This document shows, piece by piece, positions 1 through 9,482 of a stretch of 64,000 nt of DNA. The stretch lies in contig MNCI01007747.1 in NCBI GenBank assembly GCA_015680685.1, positions 310,001-374,000 on the forward strand, in the 5' to 3' direction. This stretch comes from Gnetum montanum (taxonomy: Eukaryota > Streptophyta > Gnetopsida > Gnetales > Gnetaceae). Each line of letters starts with the position of its first letter. Position 1 is the stretch's first letter. The notes below the pieces were generated by a model. That model ran no database searches and had not been told where the DNA came from. It saw only the letters and a program-made list of their open reading frames with translations. The translations under genes and the position numbers were made by a program.

Positions 1-1320
1 AGTTGGTACTGGTCCTTAGAACCGTAAACCATCAGGAGGTGGAGTATGATGCTAGAACTGTTCAATGAAAAGTATCAAACGTACTCCAGAGTGTCCAATT
101 TGCGTAAGTAGATCCAAGGCTGGAAGCAAGGTATACATGAACCCTTGGATGCTGCCATGGCCCGCTATTACACATTGTTACATCATTGCCCAAGCCATGG
201 GTATGCTCAGCGGGATCAACTTCACCGCATCATGGATGGGCTAAGGAATGAAACTCGAAGAACCCTTGGGACATATGCCCAAGGGAGACTCTCACAACTT
301 AGAGCCCATGAAGTACGTAGCTTGTTGGAGCAAGTAGCAAATGAAGAAGGTGAGCTACGCAAAAGGGAAAGTGTGGAAGAGTACAACCATGATCCCTCCC
401 TTCGAAAGAAGGGAGTGAAATTTTGTGATGAAGAGGATGAGTCACCAATCGAAGAGTTGGTGAATCGAAAAACTTTGCTGATCCAAAAGTTAACAACCGA
501 GGTATCAGCAAAAGTAGACCAAATGTGGGATTCCTTAGACTCAAGAATTGAAACATTCTTGAAAATTGTAGAATATTCTAAGGTTGAATAAAGTAGTGAC
601 AAAGGTAAGAAAAAGTGGAGAGATTTAGGCCCTGCACATAACAAGGGTAAGGCAAAAATCACTAACTTCGATGTGGCTAAGGATTCTGATTCAGATGATA
701 ATGGTGGATGTAAGATCTACCATTATGACCATCCTAAGGGATCTTGCCCCATCATCTCACATCTACAGGAGTCTGGGGTGTATGTGCTCAATCCAAGACT
801 CAACCAACAGCAAACACCCCGAAGGTTACCTTATCCACAAGGTAACCCAAGGCAATTCCACCAACCCTTAACATATTATCCAAGTGGAACTCCACCATAG
901 CCCATCAGACAACATCAGTAGTGGCAATACCCCCAGTCATGGAGGATGCCATTGCCAACACAACAGTACCCTTACTGGCAGCTCGATCCTTATGGTTATT
1001 ATGTGCAGCAGCCGATTTCTCCAAGTGACTCTATGGGTCACACAACCCCTAACCATCACTACCAAGTTTGGGAGTACTTCAAAAGGACTCCTTCTCCTCC
1101 GGGACACATCTCACACTCATTCCATCCTCCTAATCTATCCACATCTCTTCCACCACAAGTAGTTCCCATAACACCTCCTACCCCAACAATGCAAGGGGAA
1201 CTTCCTTCTCAACTACAGCAACGTCACGCTGCGAGAGCTGTAAATATCCAACCTGCTACTGGTTCTGACAAATGTAGAAAGAGAAGACCTTAATTTAGAA
1301 CCAAAAGCCTAGACAAACTC
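1..1320 (+). pseudogene. gag: A1 gag (Ty3/gypsy capsid/nucleocapsid), 5'-truncated, few stops
   Basis: One frame runs from about base 47 through the open stretch at 145-591 and on to about 1293, broken by only a few stops. The capsid part has the typical LTR-gag signature RYYTLLHHCPSHG, then MDGLRNETRRTLG and a charged helix around LLEQVANEEGELRKRE. A degenerate zinc knuckle, CKIYHYDHPKGSCP, lies near 705-750: the second Cys of the CCHC pattern appears to be Tyr. It is followed by a long Pro/Gln/Tyr-rich tail (about 780-1290). The A2 gag on the other strand (CNIFLYDHLKG) and the B gag share this layout. Gag packages element RNA into virus-like particles in the cytoplasm. This copy is nearly open, so it is among the younger ones here. 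Confidence 0.85.
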
Positions 1321-1344
1321 TCGCAACAACAAGCAGTTGAGGCC

Positions 1345-1941
1345 ATGTACACTCCTCCACCATCTAACACTTCGGAACACCCTTCAATCCAACAGAGCGT
1401 AACGCATACGGTTATGCTAATGCATACTATAACCGACTGGATCAAGGTAGGCTACCTTCCTAGGAAACTAACTAACCCTGGGAGTCCCTTAATATATTTG
1501 CATATTGCCGAAAATAAACCACATAGGGATCTTCTTGACTTAGGTTCCGGAGTCAACTTAATTTCACGAGAGATGTATCAAGCCTGGAACTTGCTGCAAC
1601 TCAAGAAGAGCAACATTCCACTAGAGCTGGCAGACCCGTCTATCACCATTTCCTTGGGATTGGTGGAGGACATCATTACCACTGTGTGTGGTTGGTCTTA
1701 CCCAGCTGATTTCCTGGTGATTGTAGTTAACAACAATGAAGGAGACTTCCCAATTATAATGGGAAGGGCATGGCTTAGTATAGTAGACGCATGCTTGAGG
1801 ATCCGTGATCTTTCCTTGGAAATCTCTAAGATAAACATATGTGGAAAGATCGAGAAGAGGAAAGTTCCATGCATCACATACAGTAATTCATCAGGTAATG
1901 ACATGGAGGAAATGCCTTCATGTAATAGGTGTGCCCAGTAA
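1345..1941 (+). CDS. A1 retropepsin-like aspartic protease with flanking linker, 198 aa
   Basis: The open frame of 198 codons starts in the gag-protease linker; the true start is upstream, since gag and protease were one polyprotein. The active-site region is LLDLGSGVNLIS with Asp codon near 1537; Asp-Leu-Gly is common in Athila/Calypso-type plant proteases. The family's second landmark, FPIIMGRAWLSIVDA (near 1750-1790), matches the ILGRPFL-type flap/helix region. Protease would cut the Gag-Pol precursor. The same protein in decayed form occurs in A4 at about 62980-63450. Downstream the frame breaks and rejoins only a short piece resembling the end of the A4 pol gene. ATG at 1345 is simply the first Met after a stop. 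Confidence 0.8.
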   Translation: MYTPPPSNTSEHPSIQQSVTHTVMLMHTITDWIKVGYLPRKLTNPGSPLIYLHIAENKPHRDLLDLGSGVNLISREMYQAWNLLQLKKSNIPLELADPSITISLGLVEDIITTVCGWSYPADFLVIVVNNNEGDFPIIMGRAWLSIVDACLRIRDLSLEISKINICGKIEKRKVPCITYSNSSGNDMEEMPSCNRCAQ

Positions 1942-2195
1942 ACATTGAAACAAAGATGCTTGTATGTAGCAACCACACAAGAAGAAGTAGACACCCCATG
2001 GTTGATAGCTAGAAGGAGCAGAAAAAGGTGCATGGAATGAACTGAGGAAACCCATACCTGTAACGAAGGCATAGACACATTGAAATATGAGCGTCGCCAA
2101 CTTCCACCCCTCAACCTAAGAACATCAATTGGGAGAAGTTGGGCACTTCTACGAAATTCAAAAAAACACTCATTATTTTGGATCTCTCCCTTACA
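1942..2195 (+). pseudogene. A1 remnant of the end of pol after deletion of RT-RNaseH-IN
   Basis: The frame just before the purine tract reads HSLFWISPLQLSHGGDGHL (about 2165-2220). A4 has HSIF-stop-ITSSQLSHGGDGH at the same place, directly after its integrase. So A1 keeps the last codons of pol and its trailer but lacks everything between protease and integrase tail. The deletion point must lie roughly between 1940 and 2160; I cannot fix it to the base. Confidence 0.6.
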
Positions 2196-2216
2196 ACTCA
2201 GTCATGGGGGAGATGG
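2196..2216 (+). promoter_or_regulatory. A1 internal polypurine-tract-like motif
   Basis: ACTCAGTCATGGGGGAGATG lies at the border between coding remnant and the T-rich non-coding stretch. The same core (CT(C/T)AGT(C/T)ATGGGG) recurs directly before the 3' LTR of A1, and at both places in A2 and B; in A4 only the internal copy is clear. It could act as a second plus-strand primer, as central polypurine tracts do in some retroelements; that role is inferred. Confidence 0.55.
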
Positions 2217-4160
2217 CCACCTATGCTAATCATATGGGGCCCTCAGTTCTTTTTAGTTTTTATTTTACATGTTTTTGTTTTACAACATTTTTTTTGTTTT
2301 ACATATTTTTGTTTTACAAATTTCTTTAACTTTTCTACTTTTTTTCTTACAAATTTCTTTAACTTTTCTCATTTTTGTTTTACATCATCATTATACGTTT
2401 TCAATTTTTGTGTGTGTGTGTGATCCACCCTATAAGTTTGTCCAATAATAAGCGTTCTTCATGATGGTATGAACTATTTTCATATTGATTACTAATGTTT
2501 GATTTTTACCTTTAGGTCACAATGTTGATACTAAGGTATGTTTCTTCTAATATGGCAGGCAATGAGACCACTTCATCCATCCATCCACCAATTTCTATGG
2601 TTTCTCTCGGCTTGGAAATGTACAATCCCCTTCTTAATAAGAACTTAAACGAATCGATGATTGGGGATTTCTCACACTAAGGAAGGACTCATGGATTGAA
2701 ACGGGTGTGAATTCAAAGGAACTTGATGCTTTTGTGTTGGTCATTCTCTTGGGTGCTTGAATGTTTCTTCTTGAGTTTTCTACCGTTCCGATGTTACCCA
2801 ATTATTGGAAGTTGAGACAATAAAAATAAGAAGTCTTTGCATGTTGTGGTTCTCACACATACTAACACAAAACACAAAAAAAAAACCAAGTGAGAATTCA
2901 AAGCACACCCCTTAGGCAAATAAACTTGGGCTGCAAGCACTGGTTATGGAACCAAACGTGTTCCCTCTAACTAAGGCCCTTCTCACTTTCCATTCTCTCC
3001 TTTGTTTCGTCGGAATGGTGGTGGCTCTTGGAGCATGCATTCTTGTTACCCAAGTGGATGGTTAACCTGAATGCATTGATGCAAAGTCACTGGATGTGGT
3101 TGGTTTGGGGCCGGAGTTGGAATGAGATTTCCCAAATCACATTAATCATCAAACACACAAGGGGTTGTACACCACCTTGTTCTTGGGATTCCATTCCATT
3201 TCTCTTCTCTCCATCCTTCTCTCCATTGTTCACCTCATTGCCGGTTGTATCATTAGTGTATATATTTTGGTCGATGCATTATTTTCTTTTTGGTAAATGC
3301 TTGTGGTTAAGACTTTAACTCTTGTTCCAAATGACATTCCCAAAGCCTACAGACTCTTTAAATGTGGGTTTTTTAGGGCATTAAGAGCATGAGCCTTCTT
3401 TGGGGAGGACCCACTAACATTCCTATTTGGAGCCTTAGTTAGATTCTTTTCCTTAACATTTTGCAATTAATTTTATTTTTGCTCATTTCCATCTTGACAT
3501 CCACTTCATTGATGCCATAGTTGTCCCTTTTTATCTATCTTTCTTACTCCTTTTCTTTCTCCATTCTAACGCTAGCGGAGGTTCGTGATCAGTCATGGGG
3601 GTATGGGGCATAATTTTTTCGATTTTCTCCCTGCCTCGAAATTTTTTGATTTTCTTCCTAACCCCTACACCTTTGGTAGTCATCAGTCACATATTCCCAA
3701 ATCCATATCAGCCATACCACAACCTAGCTAATGAGTTTACACCGAAGCAAGGTATCAATTACATGATGATTCAATTACCCTTACTAATATATAATTGTGT
3801 TGTGTGTGTAGATGGTGGACATGTAGACAACGGATTGGATTTGGAGCAAACACTTAGAGTGGAGCCATGCTAGAAGTAGCTATGCAAGGAGCAAGATCGA
3901 TGGTGTGCTTACGGATGGACAATGAAGACACAATTTTGGCATTCGCAATAGCAACACTTCTTTCTCTCTCTCTTTCTCAGCTGCCAACAAAGGCCTAATG
4001 TCATTGTAATAAGGTGTTCACCCCTGTTGTCATGAACACCAGTTTTGTCAAGTCTTCTAATAATGTTCCATTCACATGTCATCCCATTAGTTCCATTTCC
4101 CTCAATAATTCCATACCTACCTGATATTATTGTAAGGAACTCGAGGAGGAGTTTTTATTC
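2217..4160 (+). other. A1 long 3' non-coding region
   Basis: Opens with a T-rich block (about 2245-2420, ending in a short TG run), then mixed sequence with many stops in all frames. Short open frames at 3028-3318 and 3595-3873 have no recognisable motif and no conserved match in A2 or B, so I do not call them genes. A pyrimidine run sits at 3958-3980. A stretch of this type follows the coding part in A2 and B too. Confidence 0.6.
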
Positions 4161-4173
4161 AGTTATGGGGGTA
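4161..4173 (+). promoter_or_regulatory. A1 3' polypurine tract
   Basis: AGTTATGGGGGTA ends exactly at the TG that opens the LTR at 4174. This is the usual position of the plus-strand primer. The A2 counterpart at 5490-5505 is the same in reverse complement. Confidence 0.8.
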
Positions 4174-4185
4174 TGATGAGATGCA

Positions 4186-4275
4186 ATATCGCATGCACCG
4201 CAATATCACGTACGCGATATCGCGGCCATCACGATATCGCATCGTCCCCTGCAATATTGCATATGCGATATCGTA
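4186..4275 (+). promoter_or_regulatory. A1 LTR U3 palindrome cluster (ATATCG modules)
   Basis: Within 90 bp upstream of the TATA box are several perfect palindromes: CGCGATATCGCG (4213-4224), GCAATATTGC (4251-4260) and GCATATGC (4258-4265), plus further copies of GATATCG/CAATATCG. CpG is common here although rare in the rest of the window. Position implies a promoter or enhancer role; no binding protein is known to me. Confidence 0.6.
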
Positions 4276-4544
4276 GTCCGTTGCCAAATCTATAAATAAG
4301 AGGTAGAACTCCCCTCATTTCCCATCCTAGGCTAGAAGTAGTAAAGCTCTAGCGGATTGATCACCCCAGAGATAGAATATTTTCCATGTGCCCGCAGTAG
4401 GAGTCCCCCAAGTGAACAGTTCTTTATTCGAGCAGCTTTGTACCTAAACATAAGTTGTGTACGGCAATAAAGACAAGCTTTGTGGATAAACCTTGTAGTA
4501 CATGGATGGGTTTTATTACATGTTATTTCTTACCTGTTGTTAGC

Positions 4545-4723
4545 ATGGCATGAGTACGACTTGGTTACGAGCATTGATGAATGTGTATGGCTAACCAAGG
4601 AATCAACTACTCATCGCAATTAGATTCTCTCCCCCTTATCTCCTAGAACATGGGACGAGTACAACTTGATTACGAGCATCTACAGATGTGTATAGCTAGT
4701 CAAGGAATCAACTGCTTGTCACA
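4545..4723 (+). repeat. Tandem duplication inside A1 LTR, about 104-bp period
   Basis: The block beginning CATGGCATGAGTACGACTTG (near 4545) recurs diverged at about 4649 as CATGGGACGAGTACAACTTG, each copy ending in CAAGGAATCAACT plus GC-rich tail. A2 and A3 LTRs have one copy, so the duplication is specific to A1. Confidence 0.65.
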
Positions 4724-5147
4724 CTTAGGCTAGTTAGGTGCCTCAGTACAACCACTTCAAGCACATGCGTTACGTGTGGTGATCTCAGTAACGATTAGCG
4801 TTTGGTAGCCACAGTTGCATAGTTCAGGGTGTGTATAGTAAGTGGGAATGGATGCTGACGATAGTTAATTTAGACTTAGGACATTAGTTAGAGTTAGTTA
4901 GTTTCTCAACCATTTTCTCTTAGTTTAGAAGACATAAAATCATAAAAGACCAAAAAAATCATATACCTCGAACTTACTTAACCATACACCATAACAACAA
5001 GAAGTAAGTCTGGGAAGACAATGAACGATTAACCCCAAGTGTTCCATGGGGCATTTAGGCATTTAGTCTATGGAGTTCAACCGGATCGCATGTGCTACGT
5101 TCATTTTGTATGGTTGAGTGTAGGGGTACCTTGCCACTCATCTGCAT

Positions 5148-5489
5148 TGATGAAGTAATATCAATCTTTATTTTTGGTCATGTGCACGTCCAAGTACATC
5201 ACACTCGAATAAAGGTGTCATACAATTACAAGCATCACACTGCATGCATGCACTAGGAAAATATTCTAACTCCTACAGAAACAAAATGCAAGGGCTTCAC
5301 TACAACTAAATAAAAGAAACCTAGGTGTGGTGGAGGGCCACTTATTTATATGCTAAAAGAGGCCCTGCATAAATAGGACCACGTTGACGCATGGAGGGAT
5401 GCGTTGACGGGGCCGCGTCAATGCATCCACGTATGTGAGGCCCTGTATAAGCAGCCTAGTCGATGCATTGACTATATAGCACTTCATCA
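5148..5489 (-). repeat. A2 3' LTR, truncated to its first 342 bp
   Basis: On the minus strand it starts TGATGAAGTGC next to the purine tract and aligns base for base with the first 307 bp of the 5' LTR (10322-10016), including the TATA box (CATATAAATAAG), AGAATATTTTCCTAG and AATAAAGATTG. The remaining roughly 530 bp of LTR are missing and A1 LTR sequence follows instead. The retained segment happens to be bounded by the inverted 9-mers TGATGAAGT and ACTTCATCA. Confidence 0.8.
5398..5427. promoter_or_regulatory. U3 hairpin, 12-bp stem, in A2 3' LTR
   Basis: GATGCGTTGACG, a 6-base loop GGGCCG, then CGTCAATGCATC: the arms pair at 11 of 12 positions. Related TTGACGCAT / ATGCATTGAC modules flank it at about 5382 and 5462. 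The 5' LTR at 10016-10322 lacks about 35 bp exactly here. Confidence 0.75.
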
Positions 5490-5505
5490 TACCCCCATGA
5501 CTAAG
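5490..5505 (-). promoter_or_regulatory. A2 3' polypurine tract
   Basis: On the minus strand CTTAGTCATGGGGGTA directly precedes the LTR start at 5489. It is the same motif as A1 4161-4173. Confidence 0.8.
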
Positions 5506-7370
5506 TAAAAACTTGTCCTTGACTCAAAGAAAGTGAGGAACAAGCTCAATTGAATACATAGTGGATGGGTATGGGATTATTGACTAACTAGAAATTTATT
5601 CATGCTATAGTGGATATGACAAAATTGGGACACAGACACAAAATGATAAAATTTGTGGAACTCATGGGGTTCCTGGTAGTGGTGGCTCCTCCATGGGTGC
5701 CTTTCCTTTATCCTATGCATCAGGCTTCTGAGATTGATACCATTGAAGAAGCACCTAACATTTCTCCTCTTCTATTTGAGGATTATGAGTCGTCCATGAT
5801 AATGTTCCAATGTTTGATGGAGTCAGCACTTTTCATGGACACAACAGCTGCAGGAACACTTGATTGGCCTTCACATGCCATGCCACAAATAGTTTTCGTT
5901 CCTCTTCATAAGCTTGGGCCTTGACCTCTCCTCCCTTTTCTTGGATAGATTATGCAGTAATAGGAGTTTTATGATGGATGCTGAATGATTTCCTTTCACT
6001 TTGCATGTTCTACATGAGGTCCCTGGCCTCTCCCTTCCCCAAGTCGTTTGGTTGCACCTTGAGAAGGTTTTTCTTATTGTCCTCTTTTAGGGGACATCTA
6101 TAATCACACAAATATCAATTTTTAGTAAGGTTATTTGAAAAATGTTTAATGATTTCATACCTTACTCATTGCCTTTAATAAATGTTGAATTCCTTACTTA
6201 GTGTGATTTAAATTTTTCAAGGAAGTTGCCCTAAAAGTTTAATGTTAGACCTAGTTTTGAGAAACGTTTGATAAAATGATGAAAAAGGAAAGAATATATT
6301 TGGAAATGAAGTACTTGGAGGGTATAAGATGATGTGGTGGCTTGCAACAAGTACAAATTACAAAACTCGAGCAAGTGGATCCTCCCCAAAGCAGGTTCCA
6401 ACCTACATGCCCTTGTGTAACCATACCTTAAGATGTTTGTAGGAACTAGAAGGGTTAAATGTAATCTATATTGATGCAAAAAAAAACACACATGTTGATA
6501 ACACCATGATGAGATATGAATTCAATGCTATATAAGACATGAGTCACAAATACATGAACAATGAGATGGAATGAATCAGAGAAGGGATTGCAAAGATTGG
6601 GATGTGAGGTAACTGACTCAGGGCACAATGAATCCTATGTGTAAAGCATGATTAAGGTGTCATTAACCCATCATTCCAAGATCAGGACCAAGTCCATTCC
6701 TCTAATTAATGACATCGCATCGTTTCATCCAATGATGGACAACCATAAGGGCACCATGACAGCAAGGCATATGATCACTTAGCATTTTGTGCAAGGGAGA
6801 AGTGACTTGGAATTTCTTTGTAGCATAATTTTTGTTTGGCCACTTTGGCAGACTCTATTTTCCCTCTCTTCTCTCTCTCTCTCTCTCTTTTGTGTGCCTT
6901 TAATACTCTTACTCCCATTTTTGTTCCATCTACAAGGATCTTAGTACAACCAAGCTACATGATAGCACCTACAAATGTCACCAAAGAGAATCCACAAGTT
7001 CCATTGATGTCACACCCTGGCCATTCCCTCTTAGTCCATCTTTTTTCACTTTGGGCATCATGAGCACAAAATTACTTTAAGTTTTAATGATGTCAAGAAT
7101 ATCATCATACCCAGAGCATAACCTCTTCTTAATAGAATGGTTGGGTGGATGTGATGGGCTCGCTATTCAAATAATTAGTCACTTGAGACTTGATAGCATA
7201 GAAAAACACCTCAACCAATGAGTCACATGAGTGTTTTATTCATAGATGAGATTACTCATAAAAAGATAAAAAGATAAAATAATAAATTAAAAGGTGAAAA
7301 ATTGGAAAACAAAAATTTGAAAAATTAAAGAAACATAAAAACATTTATTAATTCTATGTTGTTATAATGG
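5506..7370 (-). other. A2 long 3' non-coding region
   Basis: Corresponds in position to 2217-4160 of A1. It has stops in all frames. The plus-strand open frame at 5610-5924 (104 codons) is antisense to the element, shows no known motif and I treat it as chance. A CT repeat lies at 6863-6889. Confidence 0.55.
6863..6889. repeat. (CT)n microsatellite
   Basis: An almost pure CT run, directly readable in the sequence. Confidence 0.9.
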
Positions 7371-7394
7371 AGTATACCCCCCATAACTAAATGG
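7371..7394 (-). promoter_or_regulatory. A2 internal polypurine-tract-like motif
   Basis: On the minus strand TTTAGTTATGGGGGGTATAC follows the end of the gag tail and precedes a T-rich block, as at A1 2196-2216. Confidence 0.55.
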
Positions 7395-9343
7395 TTGAGC
7401 ATGGCTAGAATTAATAAATGGAAGGTGGGGATCCTTGCATGTTGAAAATATTGGGGCTTGGACATACTTACCCCATTGGGGTTCACACACTTGATTAGAC
7501 TTGACATAGTTCGGCAAGTTATAAGATGTGGTTAATTTATAAGGAGTTGACCCACTATGGTACTTGTTACCATAAGATGGTACGCAAGGATCAACATGTC
7601 TCCCCATGTGACAATATTTATTGGTCCCCATGGTTGTTGGAGTATTGACTGATGGCCTTGATAAGGTAACATGAGGTGTTGGGTTGGAAGAGGAAGATGC
7701 ACCATAGTGTTGGATTTGTGCTGAGTTGGTGGACGCAGTGGTTTCCGAACTATGGTGTCCCTTTCAATGGTCACATCTAAAGAAGGGATGCCTTCGATGT
7801 TGTGAAGGACCTCCACTGCTTTTGATAGTAGCAACATAAGTAACATTTGTGGGTTGGTGTTGTGGTGTAAAATTTTCTGGCATAGTTGGTGGTGAAGTAC
7901 GAGAATATTGAGGTTGAGGAGAAGTGTAAGGCACATGAGGTGGTTATCTTGTTGGAGAGGACATGGGTGGATAGTACTTGGGAGAATGATAACAATGAGG
8001 TGAGGTAGAGGATGCTGATCCCATTGGAGAAATAGTGTGTTGAACATAATAAGAATTTGGTGTTGTAGCATATGAAGGGTATGGTCCAATTGGCAGTGGC
8101 CTCCCCCACAACTGAGGTTTTTTCCACTGTGGTTGGACATAGTATTTTTTTATGAACTCTGGATGTAACATTCCTTCCCAATGCTCATGTAAATGTAACA
8201 AGATTGGACATTAACCTTTGAGGTGATCGTACAAGAAAATATTACATTGATACGTATGATTGGTAGTTGAGTTCTCATCCTTATTCTCTTATACCCTTTG
8301 TTTCAATTGTCGCGTGGTGTCCTGTCCTATTTCTCGATTTGGCATAGTTTTTCCTCTAATAGTGTTGGAATATTCTCCACATCTTTCATGTACCTAGTCT
8401 GTCATATTATTAATCTTTGCCTGAATTTCATCTAGTGATTGTAGGATTGGCAAATATGATTCCACCTCCTTGAAGTGAGTTGATTTCTCCTCTTCATGAT
8501 CATGGACCCTTGTTAAGTTAAGATTTTGGTCCTATTGAGAACTTTCAACATTATCCCATTTGGATATTTCTCCTTCTTCTTTTACTATCTACTTGATAAG
8601 CTCTTGGAATTGATGGGTTCATAGCTCATATAGTTGACCTCAGGTGCACATCCCTAGGGTCTCCCCTGTTTCATTACGGAGCCCATCTATGATATGGTAC
8701 ATTAGCCTTTCCTCAGAGAAGCCATGGCATGGGCAATATTTTAACAGTGCATAATATCTTTCTAAGGCCATGTCCAATGGTTCATGTTGCACTTGTTTCC
8801 ATTCTTGGATTTGTCTCCTCAAGGTTGACACTCTCGCATAGGTTTGATATCTTTCATTGAAAAGCTCTACCATTGTCAACCAACGTCGAATTGATTTTGG
8901 TTTTAACTACCTATACCATACATTTCCTTGGCCAATGAGTGGCAGAAGAAAGAGCTTAAGTTTTTGCCACCCATTATCAATATTATTCCATGTATAGGCA
9001 TCGTAGAAGGCTTGTAAATGTTGTTTTGGATCTGAATCATAGCCTCTAAAAACTTGGGAAAGTTGTTTAAATCAAGCACGAGTAGACAACTTTTCTTATG
9101 ATGCCTGCAGGCTATTCAAATAGCCTCTTGTATTTCCATTAAGCTTGTAGTGGCTAGTAGGGGTTTATCGTCATCGGGTGAGTTATGCTTTCATGCGTTG
9201 GGACGATGTTGTCTTTGTTTATGTTTATAAAAAACCCCCACCTCAGGTTGCGTACTCCAATCTTCATTGTCATAATATTCGTTGGTTCTCCAATGAATTT
9301 CCCTACTAGTTGTTGCATTGTCATAGTCTTGTGAGAGAGACAT
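7383..9343 (-). pseudogene. gag: A2 gag (Ty3/gypsy), full length but interrupted by stops
   Basis: Start at ATG 9343-9341 (MSLSQDYDNATTSREI) about 120 bp after the primer site, which fits a gag leader. The best preserved block is 8640-8879: VELFNERYQTYARVSTLRRQ, then ERYYALLKYCPCHGF and IIDGLRNETGETLG, clearly the A1 capsid. A degenerate zinc-knuckle-like CNIFLYDHLKG lies near 8205-8245, then a long Pro/Ser/Tyr/His-rich tail to about 7383 ending HAQPFSYGGYTPL. The tail runs straight into the purine tract, with no protease. Several shorter open frames at 7362-8201 are pieces of this tail in shifting frames. Gag would form the particle; several in-frame stops mean no intact protein now. Confidence 0.8.
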
Positions 9344-9460
9344 GATTGTAAATTTGTGTGTGATTTAATTACACTTAGGATTACTATTTTTCTAAAAGAT
9401 ATATCGTCAAGGATTTGGTACAGTGATCATGTATGATGTAACTAATATAAATAACTAGCA

Positions 9461-9482
9461 CCATCCCTGGAAATGGTGCCAA
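9461..9482 (-). promoter_or_regulatory. A2 primer binding site, tRNA-Asp type
   Basis: Directly after the LTR end (CATCA) the minus strand reads T then TGGCACCATTTCCAGGGA. The Athila/Calypso/Cyclops site complementary to plant tRNA-Asp is TGGCGCCGTTGCCGGGGA; 14 of 18 bases agree and three of the four differences are G to A at CpG sites, as expected from methylation decay. Confidence 0.75.

Larger units (their letters stand above)
1..5146 (+). mobile_element. A1: Athila/Calypso-like LTR element, gag-protease only, 5' end outside window
   Basis: Parts in order: gag (from before base 1), protease, a short piece of integrase tail, an internal purine tract, about 2 kb of non-coding DNA, a 3' polypurine tract and a 973-bp LTR. 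There is no reverse transcriptase, RNase H or integrase core between the protease and the LTR, so the copy could not have moved without enzymes supplied elsewhere. Homology to A4 at the far end of the window, which has those enzymes, shows what was deleted. The 5' LTR and primer site lie outside the window, so the target duplication cannot be checked. Confidence 0.85.
4174..5146 (+). repeat. A1 3' LTR, 973 bp
   Basis: Starts TGATGAGATGC after the purine tract and ends near CCACTCATCTGCA, matching the ends of A2 (CCATTCATCA before a primer site) and solo LTR A3 (CCACTCATCA before a target duplication). It contains a palindrome-rich U3 (4186-4275), a TATA box (CTATAAATAAGAGG near 4292), a shared block TAGAATATTTTCC, a polyadenylation-type AATAAA near 4466 and, near the 3' end, the conserved TATGGTTGAGTGTAGGGGTACC. 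It is longer than A2 and A3 LTRs, largely because of a tandem duplication at 4545-4723. Confidence 0.8.

Noticed and set aside
222-662. 146-codon minus-strand open frame
   Set aside because: Shadow of A1 gag, which has clear family motifs on the plus strand.
1698-2114. 138-codon minus-strand open frame
   Set aside because: Opposite strand of the A1 protease; no motif.
5610-5924. 104-codon plus-strand open frame
   Set aside because: Antisense in the non-coding part of A2, no known motif, no counterpart in A1 or B.
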